Source: Tanytarsus gracilentus (Eukaryota > Arthropoda > Insecta > Diptera > Chironomidae). Taken from it: DNA of 64,000 nt. The position numbers and the translations under genes are program-made. The DNA is taken from NCBI GenBank assembly GCA_038502055.1, contig JAXRKN010000021.1, positions 246,001 to 310,000 on the forward strand, in the 5' to 3' direction. The number at the start of each line of letters is the position of its first letter. The stretch's first letter is position 1. Under the pieces are notes generated by a model that saw nothing but the letters and a program-made list of their open reading frames with translations, did not search any database and was not told where the DNA came from. Positions 48,801 to 58,755 of this stretch are shown in pieces.

Positions 48801-51800
48801 CTTTTGTCCAACTTTCAAGAAATTTCGAGTGACGTCACTAAAATTTTGTGTTCTAATGAAGTTGAAATAAATTGTAAAAAATTTGACAACGACAAATTTT
48901 TCATTTCAAGAATTTTTGAGAAAAAAATTCAAAAAAACTTTTACTCAGACTTGCCGAAATTTGAAGAATTTCCTCTCAAAAAATTTACTCAAATTTTTAA
49001 AAGTGAGAAAGTCGTGTTGATCGCTGATGTTGCGGGTAGCGGCAAAACTACAGCATTAAAAAATGTTGAAAAAGTTTTATTCAAAAATTTTCCAACTTTC
49101 TTCATTTTATTTGTTTCACTTCGAGACTTTAGCGATGAAATTTCTCGCGGTGTTGGTGAAAATTTCCTCGACTTTATGCTTAGAATTTTACTTCTAAATC
49201 CACTCGAGAAAGAAGTTTTCAAAAGTAAATTCAAAAATGGAGAAGTTAAAATTCTTTTTGACGCTTTCGATGAAATTTCGCCAAAGTGCAAAAATGAAGC
49301 TTCAAAATTATTTGAAAATTTCATTAAATGCCATCAAAAAAATCAAATTTGGATCACAACTCGGACTCATTTAGAGCACGATCTCGAAACTCAGCTTCAA
49401 ATTTCATCGAGTCGACTCAAAATTTTCAACAAAAACGATCAAATTCAGTTTTTACTCGACATCTGGAAAGATTCACACGAAAATTTTGATTTTATTGAAA
49501 ATTGCGCAATAAATTTAGTCGAAAGAATTTCAACCATGCTCCAATGGCGGCGAACTGTCATTGGTCTTCCACTTTTAGTTGAAGGACTCGCAAATTATTT
49601 CAAAAATGAAATTGAAGAAACTTTTGATGAAAAAATAAAAACCGTTAAAATTTCAATGGTTTTTGAGAAAATTGTGCTTCAAGGAAGTTTTAAGATTTTA
49701 AGAGCAAAATTTCCTGAAATTGTCGATGAACATTTAAATAAGACTGAGAGCATTCTCAAGGTTCATCAATATTTAGCGGTTGTTTATTTTTTCGATGAAG
49801 ATTTCGCTGATGATTTGAGTTTGAGTTATGACACTGATGAATGGTCACTGGAGGAAATTGCAAGAGGTGGAATTGTCAAATATGATTCAAATTTTAAAAT
49901 TCAATTTAATCACGAAACTTATGCGGAAAATTTGCTCGCTTTGGTTGTTTTTAAAATTTTAAAAAATGCCAAAAAACTTTCAAAAACTCAAAAGAGTTTA
50001 ATTTTTCAAGTGATGACGAAAATCGAACTAGAAGTAACTCGAATGTTTTTAGATGACATGATTGAAAAAATTACTAAAGTTAAATGTGAAAAGGAAATTT
50101 TGGAAATTTTTAAGGAAAATGAGAATTTTTTGCATCAAAATGCTGAAGAGGGTTTTTTTGAACTTTTAAAGTTTTTCTTAGACATTGCAAAAAATGACGA
50201 AATTTATGGGAAAATCATTGAAGAAATTGACGATTACGAAGAAACTGTTTTGATGAAAATTTTACCAAAAATCAAAAATGAACAAAAATTTACAAACTTT
50301 CTCGATGAAATTTTTGATTTTTATCACGAAAATGTTTGCGAGAAATTTTTGAATCGAATCGACAGTCATGATCGAACAATTTTCTTTACTCTTTGCGATT
50401 ATCAAGTTGAGGTGGAAATTTTTAAAGCTTTTTGGATGAAAATTGAGAAAAATTTTAATGCTGAAGAAATTAAAAATTTTATTGACCACAAATCGAATTT
50501 TAGAAATTTACTTTGTTATGCCGTGCTCGCGAATAATGAAAAACTCGAAAATCTATTTGAAATTTTGGTGAAAACTTTTGACGAAGCAACTCAAAAAGAT
50601 TTAGTTGATCTTAAAGATTCAGGCATTTTTCAAATTTCCATCGAATGTGACGAAAGAGTTTTTAAAATATTTTTAGAATTTATTTCGAATTTATTCAGCG
50701 ATGAAGAACTTTTGGAATATTTTAATGAACTCGACGAAAGTAAATCGAATATTTTTCAAAGTTTCGTTAAGTATTCGAAAAATTTGGGAACTTTTCGACT
50801 TTTTTGGCTAAAAGAACTTGAAATTTATAAAGATCCAAAATTAATTTTGGGCGATGATAAAAAAATTCTAAAATTTGCGATGGAAAATGAAATTTGTACG
50901 GAAATGTTTTCGCACATTTTAAATTTAGCGAAAGGTTTTTATGACGCTGAAAAAATTAAGGAATTAATTTTTTTCGAAGATGATTCAGAAAATCAAAATT
51001 TGCTAACTACCGCTGCGGAATTTGCAACGAAATCAAATTTTAAAATTTTGATTCAGGAAATTTTAAAATATTACGACAAAGTTAAATTTAGAAATTTCAT
51101 AATTAATTCCCAAAATTTAATGACTTTAAATTTAAAAAACAACAATTTTGACTCTATTGAATTTTTATGGGAAATTTTAGAGGAAAATTTAGATGAGCAA
51201 GAAATTTTTCAAAAGATGAAAGAGAAAAATGAAAATTTTGACACAATTTTCCACAAAATCTCAAACGATGATGAGAAAATTTTCAATTTTATTTTGGCTA
51301 AAGTTGAAAAATATTTAAAGCAAGAAAATTCGAAAGAAATTTTACTGTCAAAAAATCTTTCTGGAAGAAATGTTTTAACAAATTGCGATGTGGATTTTTT
51401 GCCTCAAATTTACGAAAAAATGTTCACACATTTAAAATTAAAAGATTTCATTTACGAAATTGACGAAGAAGGTTTTAATTTTTTTCACAAATGTGCGGAA
51501 TTTCCACTTTTTGAAACGCTTAATTTTGTTTTTAAAAAACTTCAAAATGAACTTTCCGATGAAGATTTAAAAATCTTTTTAAGACTGCGAACCTCACACG
51601 GTTTAAATTTTCTTCATTTAGCCGGAATTCATTCAGTTGAACCTGATGCCATTAAATTTCTCATTGACAAGACAAAAAATATTTTTGACACAGAAGAAAT
51701 TAAAGAAATTTTACTTGAAGTTCATGAAAATGTCGACGATGATTTTGAAAAACCATACGTAACGCCACTTCACAGTGCAGCAAATGAGGGCAATCCTGAT

Positions 51801-51929
51801 ATTATTCAAATTTATCGCGACTTTTATCACGAAATTTTCGGTGAAGAAAAAACGGAAGAGATTCTTTTGGAATATTGTGAAAATGAGGAAATTAAATTTT
51901 TTGAAGATGAAGATGAAGATTATTGTTAA
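45852..51929 (+). CDS. NACHT STAND NTPase with ankyrin-like repeats and HExxH motif, 2025 aa
   Basis: Giant single-exon protein. An in-frame ATG lies at 45819, but TTTCAG at 45841-45846 is an acceptor, so I choose 45852. Region by region: 1-300 unassigned, helical; about 300-385 ankyrin-like (LHRAIEQNNLQEIQNF); about 400-620 a domain with GTFVHELSHYIFYL, HELSH at 490-494, a zinc gluzincin-type HExxH; 640-780 Ser/Lys-rich and probably disordered; about 1040-1260 a NACHT domain. The latter has Walker A VAGSGKTT (Lys 1065), Walker B ILFDAFDEI (1134-1142) and a WITTRT sensor. Residues 1280-2025 hold helical/ankyrin-like repeats ending LHSAANEGNPDIIQIYR. There is no signal peptide or membrane helix, so it is cytosolic. 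Such STAND ATPases oligomerise as sensors; here the peptidase-like domain may be the effector (inference). Confidence 0.85.
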   Translation: MIELENLDSKMFDDSTNPAAIFIAQNKIATLNSENSVNFVMDENFYILQIDAENLEEALELILQQEIGNIFVIQITVKIYTFSHQFLIKLAEKFESRQVLLQIISKKNLNFVKRKNEFKIIFCSNENDRKFTIEKLLENQKCKISDVDLRKFSSEILELKLLAINSQDEICYRILNLFENNLNEEILISVIKSRNFGIFLAFLNVFEEEKISTQKLEEILKFNGFMIAVESRNLKVFKILLNCKSLVNFQLIQKSLQYCIEKDVFEIFNELKNLEFKFSSVQKIELQKLVESGEKVLAEIEKLHRAIEQNNLQEIQNFTLNFPNYKFCHKTPDFCALDWSIECKSFEAFSFLRANGFCTDNGELDEKIKNLQNFEKEKIRDQNLKYMKTADDSFIGILVSKCKFDALSPSNPEDIREMLIKLKNFTDIRPIFELSAESDAKIFFDYTTKSIKSMDPTRSEHVMGIAYYQKDQIYVGRDKSDFERYGTFVHELSHYIFYLIYENDCKPFCVDDEKREKIWRETFTETLEIYQKNRNQTNSIIMFAFQVHKSKKDAELVVRVPNIVATHFKNPQKIYESEKMFEKLFNFHREFILEDLKIPHVLRLVKMNRDFGMLRKVRDSKLQVRKFEESEKFKNENVIIKKFRKINLADEKILEVKNLTEKNSNEEIINFQASTSLAGPSTSRQKSKIHEISKFPSLKRLNEESSLYLNTKHLKTENPPNFFETPQVLKLLNYDDQPSSSSNLKSPTLSTLKPQKIILTSNVPQLTFSVVLNEINELYENKLHLKVENIFVDQQKFSQVHIQEEFRELLEICKIRRIFLMAESSENLNLSFLKNLKDEIEIFIIFDEEKFNENFLKPQNDKIQQKTLELREKKFNEKISQIRRKNFDKYSKFGESSNFEGESSLEILQDSTIEETVSKKIKLDESCEVQKVENFDQNFIQIESFKFQIITFNHKFQELTEESQNFITQKFVKFQQNSTKLSELLSNFQEISSDVTKILCSNEVEINCKKFDNDKFFISRIFEKKIQKNFYSDLPKFEEFPLKKFTQIFKSEKVVLIADVAGSGKTTALKNVEKVLFKNFPTFFILFVSLRDFSDEISRGVGENFLDFMLRILLLNPLEKEVFKSKFKNGEVKILFDAFDEISPKCKNEASKLFENFIKCHQKNQIWITTRTHLEHDLETQLQISSSRLKIFNKNDQIQFLLDIWKDSHENFDFIENCAINLVERISTMLQWRRTVIGLPLLVEGLANYFKNEIEETFDEKIKTVKISMVFEKIVLQGSFKILRAKFPEIVDEHLNKTESILKVHQYLAVVYFFDEDFADDLSLSYDTDEWSLEEIARGGIVKYDSNFKIQFNHETYAENLLALVVFKILKNAKKLSKTQKSLIFQVMTKIELEVTRMFLDDMIEKITKVKCEKEILEIFKENENFLHQNAEEGFFELLKFFLDIAKNDEIYGKIIEEIDDYEETVLMKILPKIKNEQKFTNFLDEIFDFYHENVCEKFLNRIDSHDRTIFFTLCDYQVEVEIFKAFWMKIEKNFNAEEIKNFIDHKSNFRNLLCYAVLANNEKLENLFEILVKTFDEATQKDLVDLKDSGIFQISIECDERVFKIFLEFISNLFSDEELLEYFNELDESKSNIFQSFVKYSKNLGTFRLFWLKELEIYKDPKLILGDDKKILKFAMENEICTEMFSHILNLAKGFYDAEKIKELIFFEDDSENQNLLTTAAEFATKSNFKILIQEILKYYDKVKFRNFIINSQNLMTLNLKNNNFDSIEFLWEILEENLDEQEIFQKMKEKNENFDTIFHKISNDDEKIFNFILAKVEKYLKQENSKEILLSKNLSGRNVLTNCDVDFLPQIYEKMFTHLKLKDFIYEIDEEGFNFFHKCAEFPLFETLNFVFKKLQNELSDEDLKIFLRLRTSHGLNFLHLAGIHSVEPDAIKFLIDKTKNIFDTEEIKEILLEVHENVDDDFEKPYVTPLHSAANEGNPDIIQIYRDFYHEIFGEEKTEEILLEYCENEEIKFFEDEDEDYC

Positions 51930-52099
51930 TTTTGTAATTATAAACTAATGTCAGGTAAATTTTGTAAAAAAAAATTAAAAATGTAAGCAAATAAATATTT
52001 TTGTAAATTAATAAAAATAAAAATAATAAAAAAATTATGAATAATACATAACAATTAATTATGATTTAAAATTTATGGCAATTTATAAAAAAAAGTTTC
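51930..52099. other. 3' flank of the NACHT gene
   Basis: AT-rich; AATAAATA near 51990 is a plausible polyadenylation signal. Nothing else. Confidence 0.4.
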
Positions 52100-52555
52100 A
52101 AAACCCACTCGTGGGTGTTGCCGCGTAACAGATCAGTATTGGAAATGTAACATGGGGAAGTCATATGAAGAAGCCTTGGATTTTTCATTATGTTCCATTT
52201 TCCACCATGTTCCATTTTTCACAGTGTTCCATTTTCTACCATGTTCCATTTTCAGATCCATGCCAATCGATTCCTGGTCCAATCACGAGTTCAACGACAC
52301 CCATGAAGCCATAAAAGAGAAAATTTGTATGAAAAATGGACATTATGGCGGTCCATGGCACGACCCATGGTCATGACTCGAAAAATTCCTAAAATGGGCT
52401 AATATAGACCCTAAGACCTATCATCTAGCGAAAACCCGAAGTCTCTAGCTGGTCCAGGGGCCGAGATCTCACTGGAACAGACAGACAGACAGACAGACGG
52501 AATCACGAGCATATAAGCGTTAACACACCTTGTGTGGGTTACGCTAAAAATTTAT
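52100..52555 (+). mobile_element. Non-autonomous dispersed repeat, copy 1
   Basis: It begins CCCACTCGTGGGTGTTGCCG and ends TTGTGTGGGTTACGCTAAAA. Inside are TTCCATTTTCC repeats, AATCGATTCCTGGTCC, GAGAAAATTTGTATGAAAAA and a (GACA)n run. The copy at 53195-53965 is the reverse complement with the same ends. No protein is encoded. Confidence 0.8.
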
Positions 52556-52923
52556 CAAATTGGGAAAAAATCAAATAAAATTCTTCTTCTTAAAAATTCT
52601 TTCACCAGCGCTGTCTAGCGGTCAATCTTCAATCTTCATTGACATGCAGTCAAATTAAAACAATTCAATCTCACTTCGAGCCATCAAAAATCTCTACAAC
52701 AACAAAGAAATAAACAAAGGAAGAAAAATAAAAAGTTTCTCTCGAATTTAATTAAATTAACTCAGTTTAAACCTCAAATTAATTTCAATAATCAATCACC
52801 AAATGAACCTAAAATCCACCCGAGTGTTTCGAAATCAAAATTTAACCGGTTAAAGTTCGTTAAAGTTTAAAATTTACTAAAACAGATGAAAATTTTCCGC
52901 TCGAAAAAATTTAAGCGATAAAA

Positions 52924-55826
52924 ATGCGCTGGGCAAGCTGGATCCAGCCGGTTCTGATCTTCATCTACTTTATTTTTCTATTTATTGGTGAGAAAATTTT
53001 TATTTTAAATGTTTAATCAATTTTTATAATTTTGTGATTAAATTTTTAAAATTTTTCAATTTTTAGTCACTCCACTAATCATCTGGAACACAGTCAAAGA
53101 TGGCTTCGAAAGGCGAAATCAACTCATTCTGGTCGGATCGCTTTTCGTCTTTTGCGCACTGCCAATTTCATTTTGTGAGAAAACATTTTTTTTTTTTAGC
53201 TTAACCCACACAAAGTGTGGTAACGCTTATATCTCGTTTTCCGTCGTCTGTCCGTCTGTCTGTCCGTTCCTTCGAGATATCGGCCCCTGGACCGCTAGAG
53301 ACTTCTAGTTTTCCCAGATGGTAGGTCTGTTGGTCTATATTGCCCATTTTTGAATTTTTTGGGTCATGACCTAGGTCGTGCCACGGACCGCCATAATTCC
53401 ATTTTTCATACAAATTTTCTCTTATATGGCTTATGGGTATCGTTGACTCGTAATTTGACCAGGAATTGGTTGCTAGTGGAAATGATGGAAAATGGAACAT
53501 GATGGAAAATGGAAATGAAAAATAAAAAAAAAGAAAAAAATGAAAATGGAAATGTGAAAATGGACATGATGGAAATGGATATGGAAAATGGACATGATGG
53601 AAAATGGAACATGATGGAAAATGGAACATACTTCTCTATAATGTTGTCTCTAAGCCTTCCACAATTTTTCATATAGTAGGCATAAATTTTCTCTCTCACG
53701 CTCCTTTTTATTTCAACCACGGAAGAGTCAACATCGTAAGGTAAGGCTTCACCTAAAACGCTCTACCCGTGGCTTCCCCAAGGCTTCCCCAGAGGCTTCT
53801 CCTAAAAGGCTTCCCCAAAAAGACTTCCCCTAAAAGGCTTCCCCAAGACTTCCCCTAAAAGGCTTCCCCAAGGCTTCTCCTAAAAGGCTTCCCCAAAATG
53901 ACTCTCAATACCGATCTGTTACAGGGGGTTACGGGGCAACACCCACGTGGGGGTTTTAAACATTTTTCAAAATAATTCTTATCAAATCAATACTTTAAAT
54001 CTTTTTGCACGGTAATCATCAGTCCATTTTGCAAAGCACCTCAAACATTTCAGTAAGCCAGTGCTGCAGGTAAGCTTTTTTTATTGAACCATAAAACGTC
54101 AAATATTTTTCTCTAAAATTTCTCTATGTCTTCTAGAAACACATAATTCGCATCATAATGATGATTCCCGTCTACAGTCTCGACGCTCTCTTCGGTCTGA
54201 TTTATCCAAAATATTCCATGTATGTCGATGCACTTCGTGAGATCTACGAAGCCTACGTAATCTACAATTTCATGCGTTATCTCCTCAACTATCTGAATCT
54301 CGGCATGGATTTTGAGCTTGAGCTTCAATATAAACCCCAAACCTATCACTTTTTCCCGCTTTGTTGTATGAAGCCATGGAGGATGGGAAGAGAATTGGTG
54401 CACAACTGCAAGCATGGAATATTACAATATACTGTGAGTAATTTAATCAATGGCTTGCACTTTTATGACTTTGTCTTTTGCCTTTTAGATTGTGCGACCG
54501 TTAACAACTGTGATTTCAATTGTTTGTCAACTTTATGGCGTTTATGGAGAATCAGAATTTAAGTTTACAAATGCATACATTTACATTCTTATGGTGAGAT
54601 GATTATAGAAAGAATTTTTAATTTAAACGGATTGGGTCTTGGAGAAGTTTTTCAATGACCGCTAAATGAGTATAAATTATATTTTTACTGCCTTCAATTA
54701 AGTCCATTAAGGAATTTCTTTTCTATAATAAAAATATCTTTTAATTTAAAAAATTTACTTTCATACAAAAATCAAACTTTTATCACTCGAATTACGACTC
54801 AAGACCCATTTTGCTAATTACTCAATTCTTATCAGCAAATGACATGCCCTCAATCTGTGTTTTCATACCAATAATAATTTTAAATTAATAACATTGACTT
54901 CAATCAATTTTTGTTATGAAATTTTATTTCATTCATTTGTGAAAAAATTGCTTTAAAAGTTTAATAACAAATTTTTTTAATTTTTAGATCAACAATATGT
55001 CGCAATTTTGCGCGATGTACTGTTTGGTGTTGTTCTACAAGGCTAATTATGTAAGTTTAATAAAATTAATTATTTTAAATTTTTTAAATAATTTAATTAA
55101 TTTTTTTCTTAATTTTAGGAGGAACTCAAGCCGATGAAACCATTTCCTAAATTTCTCTGCATCAAAGCAGTGATTTTCTTCTCATTTTTCCAAGGTGCTG
55201 TAATTGATGTTTTAGTCTATTACGACTACATTAAAGATGTCTTTAACTCGGACACAAACGGCGATAATCAACTCCTTTCGTCAAGGCTCCAAAACTTTCT
55301 CATCTGCATTGAAATGTTTCTTGCTGCGGTCGCCCATCAATATAGCTTTCCATATAAACCATATCAGGTTAATGACATGAATATCGATGGAAGTTGGTTT
55401 AGAAATTTTCTCACAATGCTCGACTTTGAGGATGTTCGCCAAGACATTTCAGAGCATTTTGATGTGGTTGGAAATCGAATTGTTGCGCCATTCAGAAGTC
55501 AGCCGACTTACATGCAATACACAGAAGCTGATTGTCTCATAACTGACGCGAGTTTAGTTGCGTCATCGAGGTCAGTCGTGAAATCTTATGGAACTGCGAG
55601 ATCGTCAGTAGATTCCAGATTTAAAACAGAGCCAATTGGCAAAGACAGTCGACGATATCGAATTGTTCAAATTGAAGAGCCAGAAACACCAAATTCGAGC
55701 ACAAGAACAACAGCATCGACCAGCAATATGACGCAGAGCACGATAAGTACTACAAGTAGCTCGTTCGGAATCACCGTGCGAGGACCAGAACATGACGCCA
55801 TTACCTATCGTAATCCAGATATTTAA
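52924..55826 (+). CDS. TMEM184-like multipass membrane protein (DUF300/OST-alpha-like)
   Basis: Seven exons join in frame to 463 residues: 52924-52987, 53067-53174, 54023-54069, 54137-54433, 54489-54593, 54988-55050 and 55119-55826. The family core is clear: YPKYSMYVDALREIYEAYVI, NYL, KPQTYHFFPLCCMKPW, VHNCKHGILQYT and MKPFPKFLCIKAVIFFSFFQG. These are conserved from flies to human TMEM184C. About seven membrane helices are predicted, followed by a cytoplasmic tail rich in Ser/Thr (TTASTSNMTQSTISTTSSS). Human TMEM184 proteins are poorly characterised, and the yeast relative sits in vacuolar membranes. Intron 2 contains a transposon-like insert. The exon 3 start follows the only AG there and leaves SFFHFAKHL at the join. 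The closest fly gene is probably the TMEM184C orthologue; I leave the symbol blank. Confidence 0.9.
53195..53965 (-). mobile_element. Non-autonomous dispersed repeat, copy 2, in intron 2 of the TMEM184-like gene
   Basis: Reverse-complement relative of 52100-52555: CCCACACAAAGTGTGG at its plus-strand left side and CAACACCCACGTGGG at its right. It holds a GTCTGTCC run, AATGGAAC/ATGATGG repeats at 53470-53640 and GGCTTCCCC repeats at 53770-53900. The two open stretches seen on the minus strand are repeat translations, not genes. Confidence 0.8.
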
Positions 55827-55992
55827 GTAAACTCTTTTTCATCGCTTTATTTATGTGTTAATAAATGAACTATGTGCTTTTAAAATCGTGAGAAAATCTC
55901 GAGATTTTTTTTTTAGAAATTTAAGGACAAAAATTTGTGTTAATTGTGTTGAAATAAAAAATTAATAGCTTTAAAAGTTTAAAAAATATTTT

Positions 55993-57079
55993 TTATTGAC
56001 AAATTTCAACGTACTCATTTTGTTCGACCTCAAGTGGAATTTCATAACTGTTGACATTGCATTCAAGTTTTCGGCTATATTCGACTTTTTTTCCGTTCAT
56101 TTCTGGCAGTTCAAAAACATTATAGGGACTCGCGAGTTCCGAAACGCAAACTGAAGATTCGATTGAGTTTCTTTTACTCTTTTTCGACAACTTTATAATT
56201 TTTATCGCTGCATAAATCGTAAAACCGATTATTATCAAAATTATCGAAAATAAAATAATGAAATCTAAAATTTTCACAGTCACAACTTCGTTTTTAACTT
56301 CAATTAATTCTCGGTCGATTCTTGATTTCTCTAAATTATTTCCACATTTAATTTTCACTTCTTCAATCAACTCAAGAACATCATTTCGATCTTCATCAGA
56401 TTTTGAGATGCAAAAATTTCTTCTCAGCTTTAAAACGTTTAAATTTTCTAAATTATCGAAAACACTTTCATGAATTTTTCGCAATCGATTTCCGCTCAAT
56501 AAAATTAATTCAATTTTTAAATTAAACGCAAATAAATTTTCTTCCAGCGTTTCAATTTTGTTGTCTACCAAATTTAAATATTTTAATTTTGAAAAGTTCT
56601 TCAAATCATTCTGATGAATTTCCTTCATTTTGTCGTTTGTCATTTCAATCATTTTTAGATTTTTAAAAGCGATTTCGAGTCCACGTGGAAAATATTTTAC
56701 AATTTTCGAGTTAATCCTCACACCAAAAACATCATCATCAGATTTGTAAGAGTCATTGTGCGGTGATGAGATGACAAAAAAAGTTTCTGGTTGAGTCACT
56801 AGAAATTTAGTTTCAAGAACTTCGCAAATATAAATTGAACCCACTACTTCGAGGTTCTGAGAATGTCCAAAAATGCATGAAAGAGAATTTATGTATTTTT
56901 TTTTTACTTGAGAAGTTTCGATATTGAAAATTGATGAGATTGAGATTAAAAAATAAATTCTATAAGGAAAAAAAATTGAAAATTAAAAAAAAATAAGGAA
57001 ATTTAAAATTTTACTTTTATTAAATTAAAAAAATATTAAACTTGAATTTTTACCTCAACAGCAAAATTTTCTTCTCCAT
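55993..57079 (-). CDS. LRR type I membrane protein with Tyr-rich tail (LRR-D)
   Basis: Exons 57054-57079 (MEKKILLL plus AG) and 55993-56959 give 330 residues. A signal peptide (RIYFLISISSIFN) and a Cys cap with two cysteines come first. LRRs follow, including LKYLNLVDNKIETLEENLF and IELILLSGNRLRKIHESVF, with a capping segment LKLRRNFCISK. A membrane helix (about 235-258) precedes a cytoplasmic tail of about 70 residues. That tail has several tyrosines in SPYNVF, VEYSRK, NSYEIP and NEYVEI contexts, which could dock SH2 proteins if phosphorylated (inference). It has no long coil. It converges on the TMEM184-like gene with a gap of about 165 bp and is divergent from LRR-E, with which it may share a promoter region. 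Confidence 0.85.
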
Positions 57080-57693
57080 TTCTTATTTTTCAATACTTTT
57101 AACTTTTTTAAATTAAGTGCGAACTTAATTATTCAACAAGCAATTAATGAATAAAACTTTAGAGTGATGTTGCGTTAAATCGCACTCGTTTGTGTGAGTC
57201 AATCGCTTAATTTTAGTCATGCTGGAAAATTTCTGTGATTTATTTGAAAATAAAATTAAGACATAACCAAAAATTAAACAAGGAAACTTAGAAATTTTTA
57301 TTGCATTAACCTATTTAAAATTTTTCTTTCCTTTTTATTAAAATAAAAATTTGATTCTTACCAAAAAGATAATTTTTCACTTTTTCAGTTTTTTTAAGTT
57401 CTCAGTCCTAGAATTTTTTTAAACTAAGCAATATCTTTCTCATTATGCTGTGGTGAATTTTTAAATAACTTATGCTACAGCATCATTCAGTGTTGAGACG
57501 TCACAGAGATAAGAAGTGAAACCGTAACGAGTAAAGTCTAGAGTTAAAATAAATAAATTGAAAAAATAATAACACTTGAGAAAAATATTAATAAAAATAA
57601 TTAAAAACAATCTCGTGGACTATAAAATTAAAAAAAAATAGATAGATTGAGAAATAATTTAAAAGTGCTGAAAATTTTGTGAAAAAATTCAAA
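57080..57693. other. Shared upstream region of LRR-D and LRR-E
   Basis: Head-to-head gap of 614 bp; likely holds both promoters. No clear TATA pair seen. Confidence 0.4.
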
Positions 57694-58755
57694 ATGAGGT
57701 AAAAAATAAATTTTTAACTGAAAAATGTTTGTTTGGATAAAAAAATTTCATTAGCATAAAAATTATTTAATTTTTTTTAATTAAGAAAATTTTAAAAAAA
57801 TAATGAAATTACTAAACATCCTTGGACCACCCACAAACTTTTTAAATTTTAAAAGTCATAACAAAAAATATTTACAAAGTCATAAAATTTTTCTTTTCAG
57901 TCTTCTGACCATCAGCTCCAAATTTTTCATCATTCTTCTTTTTCTAATAATTCAAACAACTTCCGCTATTTATTTGGATTGTGACACTCGAAATTACACA
58001 AGAGCTTGCATGACTTCATCCCTCGTTGTTCTCGACAGAAATGAGAAAATTGCAACAAATCATTCGAACATTCTTGAATTAATTATCGTCAATGCGACTG
58101 TCAACTTTTTACCCTCAAATTTACCAGAAATTTTTCCAAATTTGATGCGACTTGAAGTTGTGAACTCATCGCTGCTTGAAATTAATTTCAACGATTTGCT
58201 TTATCCAAAATTATCGGCGCTGGTTTTGAGTCACAATAAAATTAAGAAAATTGACGAAATTTTCTTCAACGCAAATTTGAAAGTTCTTCGACTTGATCAC
58301 AACGAAATTTCGGAAGTTAACCCGAAAGCTTTTGATGACCTTGAAAATCTGCAAGAGTTGAAACTCGATGGAAATATTTGCATTATTGAAGACGAATCGA
58401 ATGTGAAAATTTTGATAAAAGAAGTAAAAAGAAATTGTGCGAAAATTCTAAAATCAAAAATGACTTTTTTGATGGATCTAGAAAAAGTTGAAGCAACTTC
58501 GATGGCGATCATTGTGGTGATAATTTTGTTTTTGATTGCAATTTTGGTGGCAATTTTTTTGAGATTGAGGATGGAACAGTACGAGTATGAAGTTAAGGAA
58601 CCGAGAAATGAAATGGATGATTTTACCGTCACTAGTGACATGCCGAATGTAAGTTTAAAAATTAATTGCTTTAAAAATATTAATTATTTGTATTTTAACA
58701 GGAACAAAAAATGTATCCGAGCCTTTCACTTCACTTCTTGAATGAAAAACATTAA
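57694..58755 (+). CDS. LRR type I membrane protein (LRR-E)
   Basis: Exons 57694-57698 (ATGAG), 57901-58648 and 58702-58755 give 268 residues. The 5-nt first coding exon joins to MSLLTISSKFFIILLFLIIQ, a clean signal peptide; this is better than the in-frame ATG at 57803, which lies in the intron. A Cys cap (IYLDCDTRNYTRAC) and about four LRRs (LSALVLSHNKIKKIDEIFF, LKVLRLDHNEISEV) follow, with a capping C-x(20)-C region. A membrane helix lies at about 203-222, and the tail has a YEYEV motif. GTAAGT at 58649 with TTTTAACAG at 58693-58701 supports the last intron and ends the protein in a His/Ser-rich 17-residue exon. Read-through would add an unrelated tail. Confidence 0.83.

Noticed and set aside
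53201..53720. 142- and 104-aa ORFs rich in Phe/Ser/His
   Set aside because: They are translations of the TTCCATTTTCC-type repeats inside a transposon-like insert.
54113..54415. Minus-strand ORF of 100 aa
   Set aside because: Antisense shadow of exon 4 of the TMEM184-like gene.
57803..57900. Upstream in-frame start for LRR-E
   Set aside because: It would add about 30 residues before the signal peptide; the TTCTTTTCAG acceptor at 57900 and the ATGAG exon at 57694 match the pattern of the sister genes.
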